Positions 1-12,810 of a stretch of 64,000 nucleotides of DNA are shown here, in pieces. Location: positions 8,429,501 through 8,493,500 of the forward strand of contig CP114491.1 in the NCBI GenBank assembly GCA_027186245.1. Reading direction: 5' to 3'. Source of the stretch: Coriaria nepalensis (lineage: Eukaryota; Streptophyta; Magnoliopsida; Cucurbitales; Coriariaceae). The position numbers and the translations under genes are program-made. Each line of letters begins with the position of its first letter. Position 1 is the stretch's first letter. The notes under the pieces were generated by a model. It was given only the letters and a program-made list of their open reading frames with translations. It ran no database searches and was not told the origin of the DNA.

Positions 1-491
1 AACAAAAAAATAAAACAATTCTTAGCACCGTTCAAAATGGCGATGGACGATGGAGTTCGAACAGTGAGCTGATAACTGATATCGCTTTGTAAGAATCTGC
101 TTCCATTTCCGAGTCCTCTTCTTCTTCCTTATTGTCGTTGGTGGCGAAATGGATTACTCTTGTCCGCGAGATGTTTGGGGCAAAACAATCACTGTGCTGT
201 TCAGCTAGGGTTTCTCAGTGACGAATTCAATAATGGTTCTCCTTGTCGGGATCTCAGTTTATTGTTCCTCGAAACTTTCGGGTATTAACTCTATGACCTT
301 ATGTTTTTACTTGGATGGAGAAATTTATGATTTTCTTTCTCTTCTTTATGTTTTTTTTTTCCGCCCTTGGTTTTTGTGGCATGACTATTGCTTCTTTTCT
401 TTTTTTTTTTTTCTGTTTTGTGAAGCGGTGGGAGGATTTTTGCTGAAATTTTGATAGAATAAGAGGATTTTTTGAATTTTTGAAATTTTCA

Positions 492-3400
492 ATGGTGTCT
501 TCCAATTATCCAATTGAATCGTTCTTCAATTCGATTCAAGTTGTTAAAGAAGTTTTTTTGCCTCTAGAATTGGGGATAAGAAAGGCAGCTAAAGATCTTG
601 AATATTGCTGGACAGTACCTAAGAACAAATGTAACACTATTGAGTTCATTGCTTCACTTAGTGGTGTTGAAAAGACTGGAAAATCTCAGATAGATGGTGC
701 AAGAAAGAAGAGTGGTCAATGTCTAGTTGGGGATGAGAAGAGGAAGGGGTTCTCAATAAAGGTCCCAATAAAAGCTTTGTTGGGAAAATTTTCTCAGAAT
801 TCTGATAATGGGCATCGAGCTGAGGTGACTAGCTGGATTAAATATAGGAAAGATATGGCTAAGGAGGATGGGTCCTGTGTCAATTGCTTGCAGTTTGCAA
901 TGGCTTGGTCATTGTTGCTCAACAATGTTGTTCAGGCATTTCCAGCTCCCTTCAAACATGTTAAGAACAGATTTCATATAACAGATGAGGAAGAGAAACT
1001 GTGTTTATGTCCTGAGTCAAAAGTTTCTTGCGAGTTGAAAAGGGAAGTGAAAAGTCAGTTTGTTAGGCTATTTGAGGAAAGCTCAAATAAAGAAGATAAG
1101 CATGTATCATTTGAAAGCCTAATAGGTTTTGTTTATGATCAGTTGAATCAGAATCTTCAGAAGTTTGATCTTGATGTACGTGGAAGAGATGCAAGAAATT
1201 GTGATGCTTCTCCATCACCCCAGTTTGATCATATGAAGGTGGTCGCAGGTATTGGGAACGGTCGAAAAGCAGACGTAAATCGGTTTCTTGGAAATTTGGG
1301 GTTTGCAAGAGTGGGAGATTTGCCGTCAAATGTTATTAGAGTAACTTCTTCGGTGAATGAAGAGGGGAATGAAGGTGATAGTGCTGGAAATAATGAAGAA
1401 TCTAGTGGTACTTTACCACAGAAGCTAGCTAGTGGTCTCCTTAGTATCCCTCTATCAAATGTAGAGCGTTTGAGAACCGTACTATCCACTGTCTCACTGA
1501 CTGAACTGATTGAGCTTGTACCACTGTTGGGGCGGCCTTGTAAAGACTACCCTGACAAGAAGAAATTGTTCTCAGTCCAGGATTTTTTTAGATACACAGA
1601 GTCTGAAGGTATGCTGTTGGCATGTAGCTTCCATTGTTCCTTCAAGTTTACTTTCATGTTTGCCTGTAAATTTGTATATAATCATGTATCTGTCTGTGCT
1701 GATGTACATCCTATTATTCAACTTTAACTATGATAATGAGACTCACCCTGATGTATCTATTATTCTTACTAACTAGCCCTCGGTTAGAGGTAGATCTGCC
1801 TTTTTTCTTTTGGTGAGAGGGGAGGAATCATACGAAAATGGACCTGTCTCTTTACCTTCATTTTTTTGGAAACATGAGCTTTTAGTAAGAGAACCTATAA
1901 TCTATCCATTTTCCAATGCATTTTCTCTTCTTGTTCATTGCAGTCTTAATTTTCAATATGGGAAAATGGGATTGTGGCCACTTCTAATCCATCCATGCCT
2001 ACAGGAAAGAGGTTCTTTGAAGAGCTTGATAGAGATGGTGACGGCCAAGTGAGTTTGGAAGATCTAGAAATTGGTATGAGAAAGAGAAAGTTGCCACGAA
2101 GATATGCTCAGGAGTTTATGAGTCGTAATAGAAGTCACATGTTTTCAAAATCATTTGGCTGGAAACAGTTTCTATCATTCATGGAACAGAAGGAACCAAC
2201 CATTCTGCGGGCATATACTTCTCTTTGCCTGAGCAAGTCAGGGACGTTGAAAAAGAGTGAAATATTGGCATCACTGAAAAATGCTGGACTTCCAGCTAAT
2301 GAAGATAATGCTCTGGCCATGATGCGCTTTCTGAATGCAGACACTGAAGAGTCTATTTCTTATGGACATTTTCGAAATTTTATGCTTCTGCTCCCTTCAT
2401 ATCGACTTCAAGATGATCCTCGGTAAGATACACTGCTGATTAGGGGTGGGCAAAAAAAACCGTACCGACCGAAATCGCCCGAAACATGTTCGGGCAAACC
2501 AGTTTTTGATCTTTCGGTCGGTTTTGGTGAACCAACCGAAAGACAAAAACCTATTATTTATTTATTTATTAGTTTACTCTACGGGTCGATGAGACAAGTT
2601 ATGATCATAACTGCTAGTTTACTCTACGAGTTGATGGGGCCTTCGACCCGTAGAATAAACTAGCATCTGATATTAATATTGATTACTTTTACGATAGGGC
2701 CTTTGTCTCGTGCACAGTCACAATCACAGTATATAGTCCATACCTCTAGATATTGATTAATATCTATGAATTTATGATATATTTGAAAGTTGTTTTGATT
2801 ATGATATTAAGATAAAATGACAGTTTTTAGTTGTTATAATATCGAATTTTTATCAAATATGATATTAATTGAAGGTAACTTCAAAATAAATTATTAAATA
2901 ATGTATACGCTCATCAATTGCATACATCATGATACAATTAAGTGGAAATGGAAAAGAAAAAAAAATGACAAAAAAAAGAAAAGAAAGGGAAACGGCTTCG
3001 ACTGAAACCAACCGGTCTAATACCGGTTCAGTTACGGTCGGTTTTTTAGGTCCAATCAGTGAAAATCCGATTCTGTTGCATTTTCGGTTTCGGTTCGGCT
3101 TTGCCGAAAACTGAAAATTTGCTCATGCCTACTGCTGATTAGAAATCATACGGTTTGTGTAATACTGGGAAATTTGTTCTTTTGATTCTCTTTGGGTGAA
3201 TGGAGATCAGTGCTTTGACAACACAAGTGTCTGTTATTTGAGACTATTTCTTCTAGAAAATTCTTGTCCTATGTTTAATAGTTGAAGTCGGTTGCATTTC
3301 CAGTTTATTATTGGTAATAGACGCGTTCCTACTGGTTCTGACAGTTACAATAAAATAGGTAGCATTACAGAAGCAAATTCACATCTCGACAGATGTGCGT

Positions 3401-5325
3401 GTGTGTGTCTTTGTCTCTTTCCTATATCTACTTTCTTTTTACTTTCTTTTTAATCTTCGGAGGACTATGGTTAATATTTCTTGATTTCAGGGATACCCTT
3501 TTGATATCAACTTCTTGTAATATATACAGGAATATTTGGTTTGAGGCTGCAACAGTTGTTCCTGTTGCTCCACCAGTGGCAATACCTGCTGGAAGTGTTT
3601 TAAGATCCGCATTGGCAGGGGGCCTTGCTTCTGCCCTTTCCACTTCTTTATTGCATCCTGTTGATACGATAAAGGCAAATTCCTTGATACTATTTTGTTC
3701 TTTTGCGAATTTATGGTAGTTGTATGGACACTTGGTGTTTGTATATACCTATTGTAGCCTGTCATATAATGAAGTTGCTTTCTTTATTTATGATATTCTT
3801 CAACGGCAAGATGCTCAGTTCACTCTGCAGGCATAGTCTTCTAACTAATCTATTATTTGCATTACGTTCTTGGTTTTCAGACTCGAGTACAGGCTTCAAC
3901 GCTCACATTCCCAGAAGTCATTTCGAAGCTTCCTCAGATTGGAGTCCTGGGGTTATACAGGGGCTCAATCCCCGCAATTCTTGGACAGTTTTCAAGGTTC
4001 TTTCTTCTCCTTCAATTCTTTTCTGCAGGTTCTTGATGTTATTCTCTTTTTGCTCCTTCTGACTGAGGTAGTTTTTTCTGAATTTGCAGTCATGCCTTGC
4101 GAACTGGAGTATTTGAAGGAAGTAAACTCCTATTAATAAATTTTGCTCCCACACTTCCAGACATACAGGTTCCGTCATTTTCAACTATTTGGCTGATTTT
4201 TTTCTTTTATGGTTACTTTTCATTTCTGTACCCTTGTGACTGAAATTTGAAATTTTGTTGTCTTTCCTGTTAATTCTCTTGTTGAACTTGTAGCATATAA
4301 TGAATTGACATTTCACACAGGTTCAATCATTGGCATCATTTTGTAGCACATTTTTGGGAACTGCTGTTCGTATCCCTTGTGAAGTGTTGAAGCAGCGGTG
4401 TCAGGCTGGAATCTTTAACAATGTGGACGAGGCTTTAGTCGGAACTTGGAACCAAGATGGTCTCAAGGGGTTCTTCCATGGGACCGGTGCCACTCTGTGC
4501 CGAGAAGTTCCGTTCTATGTTGCTGGCATGGGACTGTATGCCGAATCCAAAAAGGTATGGTCTTAGTTGATTCACAATGCTATTCTTTTCAAACGAGCGG
4601 CCATTAATTTTGTCCCACAATCATGTTCTAAACGTGCTACTTCAATTCAATTGCGCCATAAGTGTTTGTTATCGGTTGTAGTTTGAATCTATATCCCATA
4701 CCCACATTAGCTACTCCATCAACATAAACTTAAATGCAATTGTGCCTTTATTATAGTACCTTCATAGGATATGTTACTTCTCAGTTCTCCTCTTGTTAAT
4801 CTGTAAAGACTAACTTATTCAATACTGTCAAGATACACATTCACTTGAAGAATGGGAGTTAGACCATTTATGCGGACTCTGTGTCCAAGATGACATGTTC
4901 ATAGATCTATTGCAGAGGATATTCTACTAAGGTTAATTGTAAGTGTTTCTTTTCCACTATTTTTGTTTAATAAGGTTGCACAGAAACTTCTGAGCCGAGA
5001 TTTGGAGGCCTGGGAAACAATTGCAGTGGGGGCTCTATCTGGTGGGGTAGCTGCCGTCATAACCACCCCATTTGACGTGATGAAGACCAGAATGATGACT
5101 GCTCCACAGGGCCGATCTGTATCCATGTCATTGGTTGCGTTCTCTATTATCCACAATGAGGGTCCACTTGGCTTATTCAAAGGAGCTGTTCCACGCTTCT
5201 TCTGGATCGCTCCATTGGGTGCCATGAACTTTGCAGGCTATGAGCTTGCCAGAAAAGCCATGGTTAAAAATGAGGAGCAAGCCGCTGATCAGCAGTCTCA
5301 GAAGGTGCCTTCAGGATTTGAGTGA
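492..5325 (+). CDS. SAMTL: EF-hand mitochondrial substrate carrier, SAMTL-like (7 exons, 819 aa)
   Basis: Exons read as 492-1608, 2005-2422, 3530-3674, 3881-3996, 4090-4168, 4321-4554 and 4975-5325; all phases join and total 2460 nt. The order matches Arabidopsis At2g35800 (S-adenosylmethionine transporter-like, about 823 aa), recalled and not searched. Residues 1-370 are a plant-specific N-terminal region. An EF-hand loop (DRDGDGQVSLED) lies near residues 381-392. A six-helix carrier domain follows, with three signatures: HPVDTIK (about 554-560), IPCEVLK (643-649) and TPFDVMK (734-740). By family it exchanges a solute across an organelle inner membrane, with calcium possibly acting through the EF-hand; S-adenosylmethionine as substrate rests on homology and is not shown here. 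The ATG at 492 is the first in frame. Intron 2 (1.1 kb) holds a transposable element. Intron 3 appears to use a GC donor. The 5' leader (1-491) may contain an unplaced intron. Confidence 0.93.
2432..3142. mobile_element. hAT-like non-autonomous element in intron 2 of the carrier gene
   Basis: A 12-bp direct repeat, ACTGCTGATTAG, lies at 2432-2443 and again at 3131-3142. Between them the ends are imperfect inverted repeats: GGGTGGGCAAA at the left, GCTCATGCCT at the right. The subterminal DNA is rich in CGAAAC/CGGTTTCGG motifs typical of plant elements beginning GGGGTGGGCAAAA. Inside, GCTAGTTTACTCTACGAG (near 2613) pairs imperfectly with a copy near 2647-2667, a hairpin. No coding capacity is seen. 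The hAT class is inferred from the ends; hAT duplications are normally 8 bp, so the true boundary may sit inside the 12-bp repeat. Confidence 0.75.
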
Positions 5326-6061
5326 AAATCGAACCAGCTCGGTTTTCAGGTAGTACTAGAAGCCCAGGAAATTTTATATTTCCCTCTTTTTTTTCTTCCC
5401 TCTCTTTTTCACCCCGAATTTTGTTGCAGCAGCATCTGCTTGAAATTTTACATCTGTCGACATCCCTCACCATTTTTACTTACCTGCCTATGAAATTTTG
5501 TACTTCTAGCTTCTGCACATCCTTTTTGGAATAGCTGTTTGGGGGCAAATGGAAGTATCATATTTGTTTCTCAAACTGGTATTTTGCCTAAATAGATGCA
5601 TATTTCGGTTAAACTTGACAGAAATTTAGATTATTGTGGTAGATTTTAGAGATCCAAATCATAGCATATAAAATACAAAGAAAGAGTTGCTGAGTTTTTC
5701 TTTCTTTTATGAGCATTTGATCTTTAAGAAATGAATTTGAGTTGAAGTAGAATACCTTTGAAATTGTACCAAGAAATTGAGCTGTAGGATAAGCTATATA
5801 TATGTATTCCAACATAGTCGCCCGTTCGGATTAATCTAAAAGGTTCATGTACACTAGAGGGAAAAATCCGATCATTTGAAACTGGTGCTATCAAACCTCA
5901 GGTCCTTGAAAAAGGTGAAACGAAAAGCATCCCCAAATTACAAGGGTAGAAACAATTCCTTCTCTTTATTATCAAACAAAGCAGGATTGGCATAGCCAAA
6001 TCTGAGAAAGATGAAAAATAACATTGGCACTAGAGCTACGAGTTCGACCAATAGAGTTCGA
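5326..6061. other. Spacer between two convergent genes
   Basis: The 3' ends of the carrier gene (+) and of ATP synthase subunit d (-) face each other here. There are pyrimidine-rich 3'-UTR-like tracts near 5380-5410 and no further gene. Confidence 0.7.
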
Positions 6062-8154
6062 TCAATAGCCCCAGTAATCGTTCCTGATTTCATCATCAAA
6101 TTTCTTCTTTAGCTCGGGATGCTTACTAAAGTAGTCCTCTGCAGTCATGGTGCTGAAGTTTTTCTGTTAAGGGTGACAACAAGCCATGCGTGAGTAAGCA
6201 AGCGAGCAGGTGAGAGAGAGATATCTCCCAAAGAAAAGTATTTCTTATTTCTTCCTATAGACTAGGTTTACCTTAAGCTCTTGAACTTCAGCAATTTCCT
6301 TGTCCAAACGCTCAGACACCTTCAAAGATTTCTCCTCTGCTTCTTTCAGTTCCACTAGCTGTAGCATGCACCAAAATATTATAATTATACATCAAATAAA
6401 TGGTTAGAGAGAGAGAGAGAGAGAGAGAGATAAGACTGGGTGGTTCTTACAAGTTCATCAAACTTAGTCTGGTATTGGGGGGTGACAGTGTCTACAAACT
6501 TGGGGATCTCAATGCCTGCAAAGGGATTGTGGAGAGGGAACTAAATATAAAGTTCTACTTCTTAAGACTAAAATCCAACTTAAGAAAAGACACAACCCAA
6601 TTGAAGGGGGAAAATATTAAAGAAAAGGTTATGACAGCAAAAGTTAAAACCACAACAGAAAAGGCAGAGTAAAATTTAGAGCAACTCCAAAAACAACTAA
6701 GACATGCATGGTTGAGTCATGTTTTCATCAAGTGAAGCCAGAAAACATACTGTCATAAGCCTCCTTGTACATATCAACCAAGCGAGAACCAATTCCTTTT
6801 CTGTAATACTCCCAGTTTATTGGTTCAGGTTCCTGCATTTCTGGAAGTGTAAAACATCTATATGCAGCATAAGGTATATACTTATCGAGTCAATAGGGTA
6901 TTATGCCATTATGTCTCTGAGAATTTAAAAGAAGAATTCTAAACAAAGGCAAGCAGCTTCTATCAATATAGACATATGTATACTATATAAGACCTAAACC
7001 TCATACTTGAAGCTGCATATGTACATGCTAAAAAATAATTAGATTTTAGATATGACTTTGAGTTCAGTATTTAATTTCCCAGAGCTCTCAAAACGGATGA
7101 GCAGGTTAGATTTTTACTGAAATCTTATCAAAATGACCGATAAACAGATAAGGAGAAAAGCTACAATGTTTACAGAACTATGCCTTTTTCAATTCAGCAA
7201 CAATGGTTCCATGAAAACAAAATAAAATTCTCTGTGAAATATAATTCTATCGTCTTATGAAAACTTTAAAAGAGAAAGAAATCAATAAATCTCCATTGTT
7301 TCTGACGGTGAAAATGAACTAATATGAGAACATTGTACCATCCTTTGAGAATTTAATGTTGGAAGGAAGAAGAATGAGAAGAATCAAAATGGTGTCTTCA
7401 GGATAATGATAGTAAATTCCATGGGTGGTAGAAACCAATAAATTATTTGTGATTTCGTATACGGATTTCCAAGTCCAATATTATTCTTGAATGAATTGAA
7501 TTCCTTGTTTGTAGAACTACTACAAGTTTCAAACATGGAAATATCTGAAATAGTTCCTGATTTGAGTCTTAAAAACTCGAGGTTCGAATTTTAGTGTAAG
7601 TGAAAAATAATTTACATTTTGCATTTCTCTACTCATCACAAAACAAATGAAAAAGGAAAAAAAAAATATGTAAAATGCAAAAGAAATCCATTATCCTTTC
7701 TAAAGCGACTAGTCCATAACACCTTTTTCCCAAATGGAACAATCTCATATTGCCATTTTGTTCTCAACGAATCTTATTATCTAATAGGAACAAGCCAATT
7801 TAACAAAAAACAAAATCGATCCCTTTCTCACATAATAGAATCAGATCAACCGAGAAGTGCCTCCTTCGTCACATTAACAGGAGATTACACTCATAACTCC
7901 TAAAGATCTATTGAAAAGTAACGCAAATAACAGCTCGAAGAGGCAAAAATGAAAGGAGAAATAGATGAATCGCGAGCTCGTACCTGGCTGAACTTGGTCT
8001 GAAGGGTGGAGTTGACCTCATCAAATGCTCGGCGAAGAGTAGCGAACTCCTTACGAGCCTCATCGGAGACCAAAAGCTTGGCCATCCCTTCCCAATCGAT
8101 TGTCTTTGATGCTTTAAAGGTGACATCGACCACCTTCTTCCCTGCGCCGCTCAT
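6062..8154 (-). CDS. ATPQ: ATP synthase subunit d, mitochondrial (5 exons, 168 aa)
   Basis: Minus-strand exons are 8154-7984, 6832-6751, 6515-6451, 6358-6272 and 6163-6062, summing to 507 nt with unbroken phase. The protein starts MSGAGKKVVDVTFKASKTID and ends DDEIRNDYWGY, matching plant ATP synthase subunit d (168 aa in Arabidopsis At3g52300) in length and along its whole length. The subunit is part of the peripheral stalk (stator) that links F1 to Fo in the mitochondrial inner membrane. As usual for this plant subunit there is no obvious long cleavable presequence. Intron 3 carries a (GA)n tract near 6404-6431. Intron 1 (6833-7983) is the longest and is AT-rich. No recognisable gene lies between the start codon and 9365. 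Confidence 0.95.
6404..6431. repeat. (GA)n microsatellite
   Basis: About 13 uninterrupted GA dinucleotides in an intron of the ATP synthase d gene. Confidence 0.9.
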
Positions 8155-8726
8155 ACTTTCTCGGTCGTTCTCTTACTCTCTCTCTCGATTATCCGAGTGC
8201 CGAGAAAATACTCTTGAGTCTCTCTCCTCTCTCCGATTCGTACTTCAACGCAGATACGCCCTTTTTGTTCTTGTGGTTGCTCTGCTTTGAAGCTGCGGCT
8301 ATGGCTTCTGAATATTATTTTGGGTTGGGTTTGAGCTGCCCTCTACTTGGGCCTGATACAGGCCCAAATAAAAATCTTATGTTTTTAAACTGGACTCCAG
8401 CCTGATCGAAGCGTATACCCAACCCAAGATGATTTAGTCAAACTCTCTACATTATTACTATATAAATTCTTATAATTAATATGAAGATTATTAATTCCTA
8501 TACTTACTACTATAAAACAAATGCCAACATATTTGACTTGACAGTCCAATTCCTTAACCGGCTACCATTTTTTTAAGGTATGTAGGTGTGCTTCCTTGAC
8601 ATTGTAAAGATTAAGAAACAATAACAAGAAGAGAAGAATCGAGTTTACAGTACTTTCTTCTCAAACTAAGTACACCACCTACAGGTTGGAAAACATGTTC
8701 TTTGACAAATGTGTCACACTATATAC

Positions 8727-8770
<44 letters not shown>

Positions 8771-9105
8771 GTAGAGATTGAGTCAAGAGCTGAAAATCCA
8801 GAAGCATATCACTATCATCCAAATTCCAAACCAATAATACCTATCTCTTACTCGAGACTTTGCCGTACATCATGCCATTAACTTGGCTAATTTCCTATAC
8901 CTTAATGAAGGTCAATACTCATCTATTCGATTCAATTTTATTTTTTTTTAACCCTCGTAATAAGACGGCTCACACCTTTTATATCATAAGAGAATAGTAA
9001 AACTTGAATATAAGAGATCTGTAATATTTAATTTTAAAAACATATATATTTATAGAGGTATCTTCATCGTTACATCTTATTTTATTTAAATATGACATAT
9101 CAAAA

Positions 9106-9136
<31 letters not shown>

Positions 9137-9365
9137 ATATGATTAATCTTTAACCGTAAATTAGTGCTTTGTATTATTAATCTACTAATAGCATATAATG
9201 CGATCCGGGCAGCAAATATTTTTATTTTAACCCCATAACAATTACTTAACTAAACAAAATCCTTAAACCATGTAAACATGTTTTTTTATTTTTTTATTTA
9301 GTACTACACTATCTCAATTCCTGGTTGGTGGGACACTGAAAAATTCTTCAAGCACTAATAATACT
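8155..9365. other. AT-rich spacer upstream of ATP synthase d
   Basis: The 5' flank of the ATP synthase d gene is CT/GA-rich near 8155-8240. The rest is AT-rich with (TA)n tracts at about 8721-8768 and 9112-9134. No supported gene. Confidence 0.7.
8721..8768. repeat. (TA)n microsatellite
   Basis: Alternating TA/CA dinucleotides, about 48 bp, in the intergenic spacer. Confidence 0.9.
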
Positions 9366-9437
9366 TCATGTCCAAAGAGGTACCCATGAAGTTCCCAAAT
9401 TGTTGTCATCCAATAAACAATCCATGTCCCAGTCCTC

Positions 9438-9514
<77 letters not shown>

Positions 9515-10320
9515 GAGGTTGGAAGTTGGGTGTGTGTTGAGATTGTCTCATTTCCATACAAATCAAAGCCACCGAATTGGTTTGTTGGACTTCCATGTTC
9601 ACAAGCTCACCTTGTACCTTGGCCACTTGTGCTTGTAACTCGCTAACTTGCTTTTGCAAATGGCAGATCGCACCGGCACAACCATAGACCGGGTCTCGGA
9701 TCCGTGCCTTCGCCTCATACACTATACTACTAACTGCATCTGCTTTTTGATCCTCTGGAATTTCCTACACAAAGTTCTCCTCATACCATATTATTTTCTA
9801 ACCGATTAAAATAAAATACAAAAAAATGTACCATATTTTGTACTGATCAAACTCATCCCTCTTCAATTCACCGGAATATGTGTCCCGTGTGGGGTGAGGT
9901 CCACCACCGCCGGGAACATATTTTTGGTCCCACACTCTATTTTGCGCTAGACATGGGCAATGATACAAGAAATTGGGGGGGCAGAGTTAGTACCTGCAAT
10001 AACTTGATGATGTTACTAGCTCCAAAAACTTGATGGGCAATGATGAACTTCGCCGGCTCACTGGGGGGGAAATATGGAGCTAAGACACATTTCTCGGTGC
10101 ACCGGCGGCGAAGGATCCTACAGGCGGCACATGGGCCGAGGACAATGGCTAGAGGAGGAGAAGATGGTGGTTGTGGAGAAAGACTAGGAGTAGAAGATGA
10201 TTGAGAAACAGGGGTAGGGAAATTGGGAAAAGACATGGAAGAAGGTGAAGAAACTGAAAAATGGGTTGGAAGTGGTGGAGATGGTGGCGGCACTGCTGTA
10301 ATATTTTCATTGTATCTCAT
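9366..10320 (-). CDS. LOB-domain (LBD) transcription factor with a 26-Gln tract (2 exons, 241 aa)
   Basis: Exons 10320-9994 and 9764-9366 join in phase (726 nt). After a Pro/Ser-rich N-terminus comes the LOB zinc-finger-like block C64-x2-C67-x6-C74-x3-C78. The GAS block FGASNIIKLLQ (99-109) ends exactly at the exon junction. A coiled-coil heptad L145-x6-L152-x3-V156-x6-L163 follows the DPVYGCAGAI motif. This is the class I arrangement and is closest in wording to LBD1/LBD11. These are nuclear DNA-binding regulators of organ boundaries and vascular or secondary growth; the target here is unknown. Residues 193-218 are an uninterrupted glutamine run, followed by an acidic C-terminus (EDWDMDCLLDDNN) that could act as an activation domain. 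The intron position after LLQ is the usual one for the family. Confidence 0.92.
9438..9515. repeat. (TTG)26 / (CAA)26 trinucleotide repeat inside the LBD coding region
   Basis: Twenty-six perfect TTG units on the plus strand, read as CAA (Gln) codons on the coding minus strand. Purity with a single codon points to recent slippage. Confidence 0.97.
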
Positions 10321-12810
10321 CTTGAAGACAAAGAGTGAGAAAGCAAGAAGAAGAGTGGTTTTTTTCTGAAGAGAAAGAGTGAGAAAACAAGAAGAGAGTG
10401 GTCTTTTTCTAAGGAGTACAAAAGCTTTTGGTCATTTTAATAATTTAATTTAGACTTTAAAATTTAAAATTTAAGTGATTTATACTAATAAAATTTAATA
10501 AAATTATTTATTTAATATGAATTTTGTAATATGTGATATTTAATAAAAAAATTAATTATTATTAATAAGATTTTAATTAAATTTTTTTATCAATCCCTTT
10601 ATTATATTTATTAAAAGAGATAAATTAATTTATTAAAAATTTTATTTATTTTTAATAACGTTGAATTCAGATAATTTTTTTTATTATTTTATTATATATA
10701 TATATATTTTTTTATAATTTATGAAATCGGACTGTTTCAACATCATATACACATTTATATATAAGTAGAGGGAGAAATGATGTAATCACGTGTCATGAAA
10801 CTATAAATTGGATGTCACGAGTTTGAAATCTCTTACAGCAAATTGCTGGCTTGCTGCTAGGTGCTAGCTGATATGACTTTTTTGACGTGCATTTCACTCT
10901 TTTTACAGAGATTCTCTTTGTAAAAAGAATGAAAAGAAGAAGATAAGATTAGATACGTAACAGTATGTGAACAGATTGGCATTTAGAAAACAGAGGTGGA
11001 ATTTTAAATAACTAAAAGTTCATGGTCAATGTAAAAGAGGTTTTCATTGCTCTGTTTTCTTGGCAAGCGCATATGAAACACCGAACACGTACATAGAATG
11101 GCATTCAGCTTATCTTACGATGTTGTAGTAACAATTTTTATGTCTGTATACTGTTTGTGCATATGTCTGAACAACAAGTATTCATGGTTAATGTTATTGA
11201 ATTTTATTTTGGACTCAAATGCCGTAGTCTTCATCACTGTACAAAAGTATCAAAGAATGTGACATTTGGAAGACTTTTTTTTCTCTCTCTCTTTCTAAAC
11301 TTATTTTGGACCCAAATGCCATATTTTTCCTCAATTTGGAAAAATTATCGAGTCCTTATTACATGATTGGTTGTAGAAGTAGTTGGAGAATCGCTTCTGT
11401 TTTTCTTCAATTTCTTTCTCCAACTTTCTTTTCTTTATAACTTGAATGAAGCAAAAAGTACATACATGATACACGTTCAGATTCAAAAGTAGTTATTTTC
11501 ATTTCTCAGCAAATTTCTCCAAGATATCAGCCATCTCGAACCGGTCTAGACCGATTCGACTCACTCGTAACAATTTTTTGTGAGATATTAATAAAGAAAT
11601 GAAAGATTTAAACTCAATTTCCTAAAATGTACAATACTTGGGATAAAGGGGTTATTACACGACATGAAATTGTCGACCAGAGTGATGGGATGATGATTAT
11701 GACTCGAGAAAATTCTTAACTCACGGTGTTATGAGATAAATTATTAACTCGCGGTATTATGAAATCCTATACTATCAATAGTAAATACTAAACTATGAAA
11801 TCCTATACTATCAATGGTAAATACTCAACTATTACTCCTAACAGACTTCTGAAAAATAATAGCAGTCAAAGAAAACTACTTGGATTCCGCATGCCTGGAT
11901 GCGGCAAACCCTTGGAGCATCGTGTTTGCAATATGAACCCGCCCGCTCCTTCTCGGTCCATTCGTCATCATCGTGCAGCCCATCACAGAGAGGCTGTCAA
12001 GGAATCACCGACAAGGAAAGAATCAATTCACCCCCAAGTCTCCTCCCACAATGATTGGAACAGCTAACACAGTAGCCTACTAATATAGTCTGCATCTAAT
12101 ATTTACCATATGTACAAAACACTATAACTGCATCAATAATACAAAAGTTAAGAGAGCATTTTTACCATACAAACAAATTTTTGTCACCTGAACTTGAAGG
12201 GGATCGGATATGAGTTATTGGCATTGTCTTTTTCTCTTATTATTCAAATTGGAGGTATAATGGAATTACGTAGCTAAGGATGCATACAACTTTACAAGTC
12301 GAGCACAGAGAGGGAGGGAGGCCATGTTTGTGTCTAACATCTACTTTTATATTATACTTGTTAATAATTTATTGTCTGAAAATAAGTTTTAGTTAGTCTT
12401 TACAACAGAACAAAGACAACCCAAATTCAAGTCTGTACAGCAGTAACGACCCATATCTCTGTTTTGCTATCTAGGATGAAGGATCATACATACTCCTTCT
12501 CATCCTCCCTCGCCCATGCATTTTGTGATATCTCTGTATATGATTTAATGTAATAAAAGTCTAATGTAATAAATAAATAAACTAGGATTATTTCCAATGT
12601 TGTTAATTTAAAAATTAACACGTATTTTATTTTCGAAGACTTTAATATGAATTTTTTTTTTTTGGGCGGAAGAAAATCTCCGTTATATTGACAGCGACGT
12701 CGTATCGTTGTTTCTTTATCCAAAACGTCATCGAGCAACTGAGCGCGCGTGCCGGTGAGATACTGTAGAGAGAGCGGCAAAATCCTTGTGGTTCCTCCGA
12801 TCGAAGAAAA
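10321..12810. other. Intergenic spacer with no supported gene
   Basis: 10321-10420 is a GA-rich leader of the LBD gene, containing a short local repeat (AGAGTGAGAAA..AAGAAGAG). 10430-10720 is very AT-rich. 11660-11830 contains two short direct repeats (GAAATCCTATACTATCAAT; ACTCACGGT/ACTCGCGGT). An open frame at 11795-12067 has no recognisable domain. 12650-12810 is the promoter and 5' leader of the next gene. Confidence 0.6.

Noticed and set aside
233..454. Upstream ATG frame (Phe-rich) before the carrier gene
   Set aside because: Poly-T derived; may be intronic in the leader; no evidence that it is translated.
9368..9646. Plus-strand frames of pure Val or Leu runs
   Set aside because: Mirror readings of the CAA repeat in the LBD gene on the other strand.
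11795..12067. Open frame with Arg/His/Pro-rich translation
   Set aside because: No domain, no homologue recalled, no splice or promoter context; kept only as spacer.
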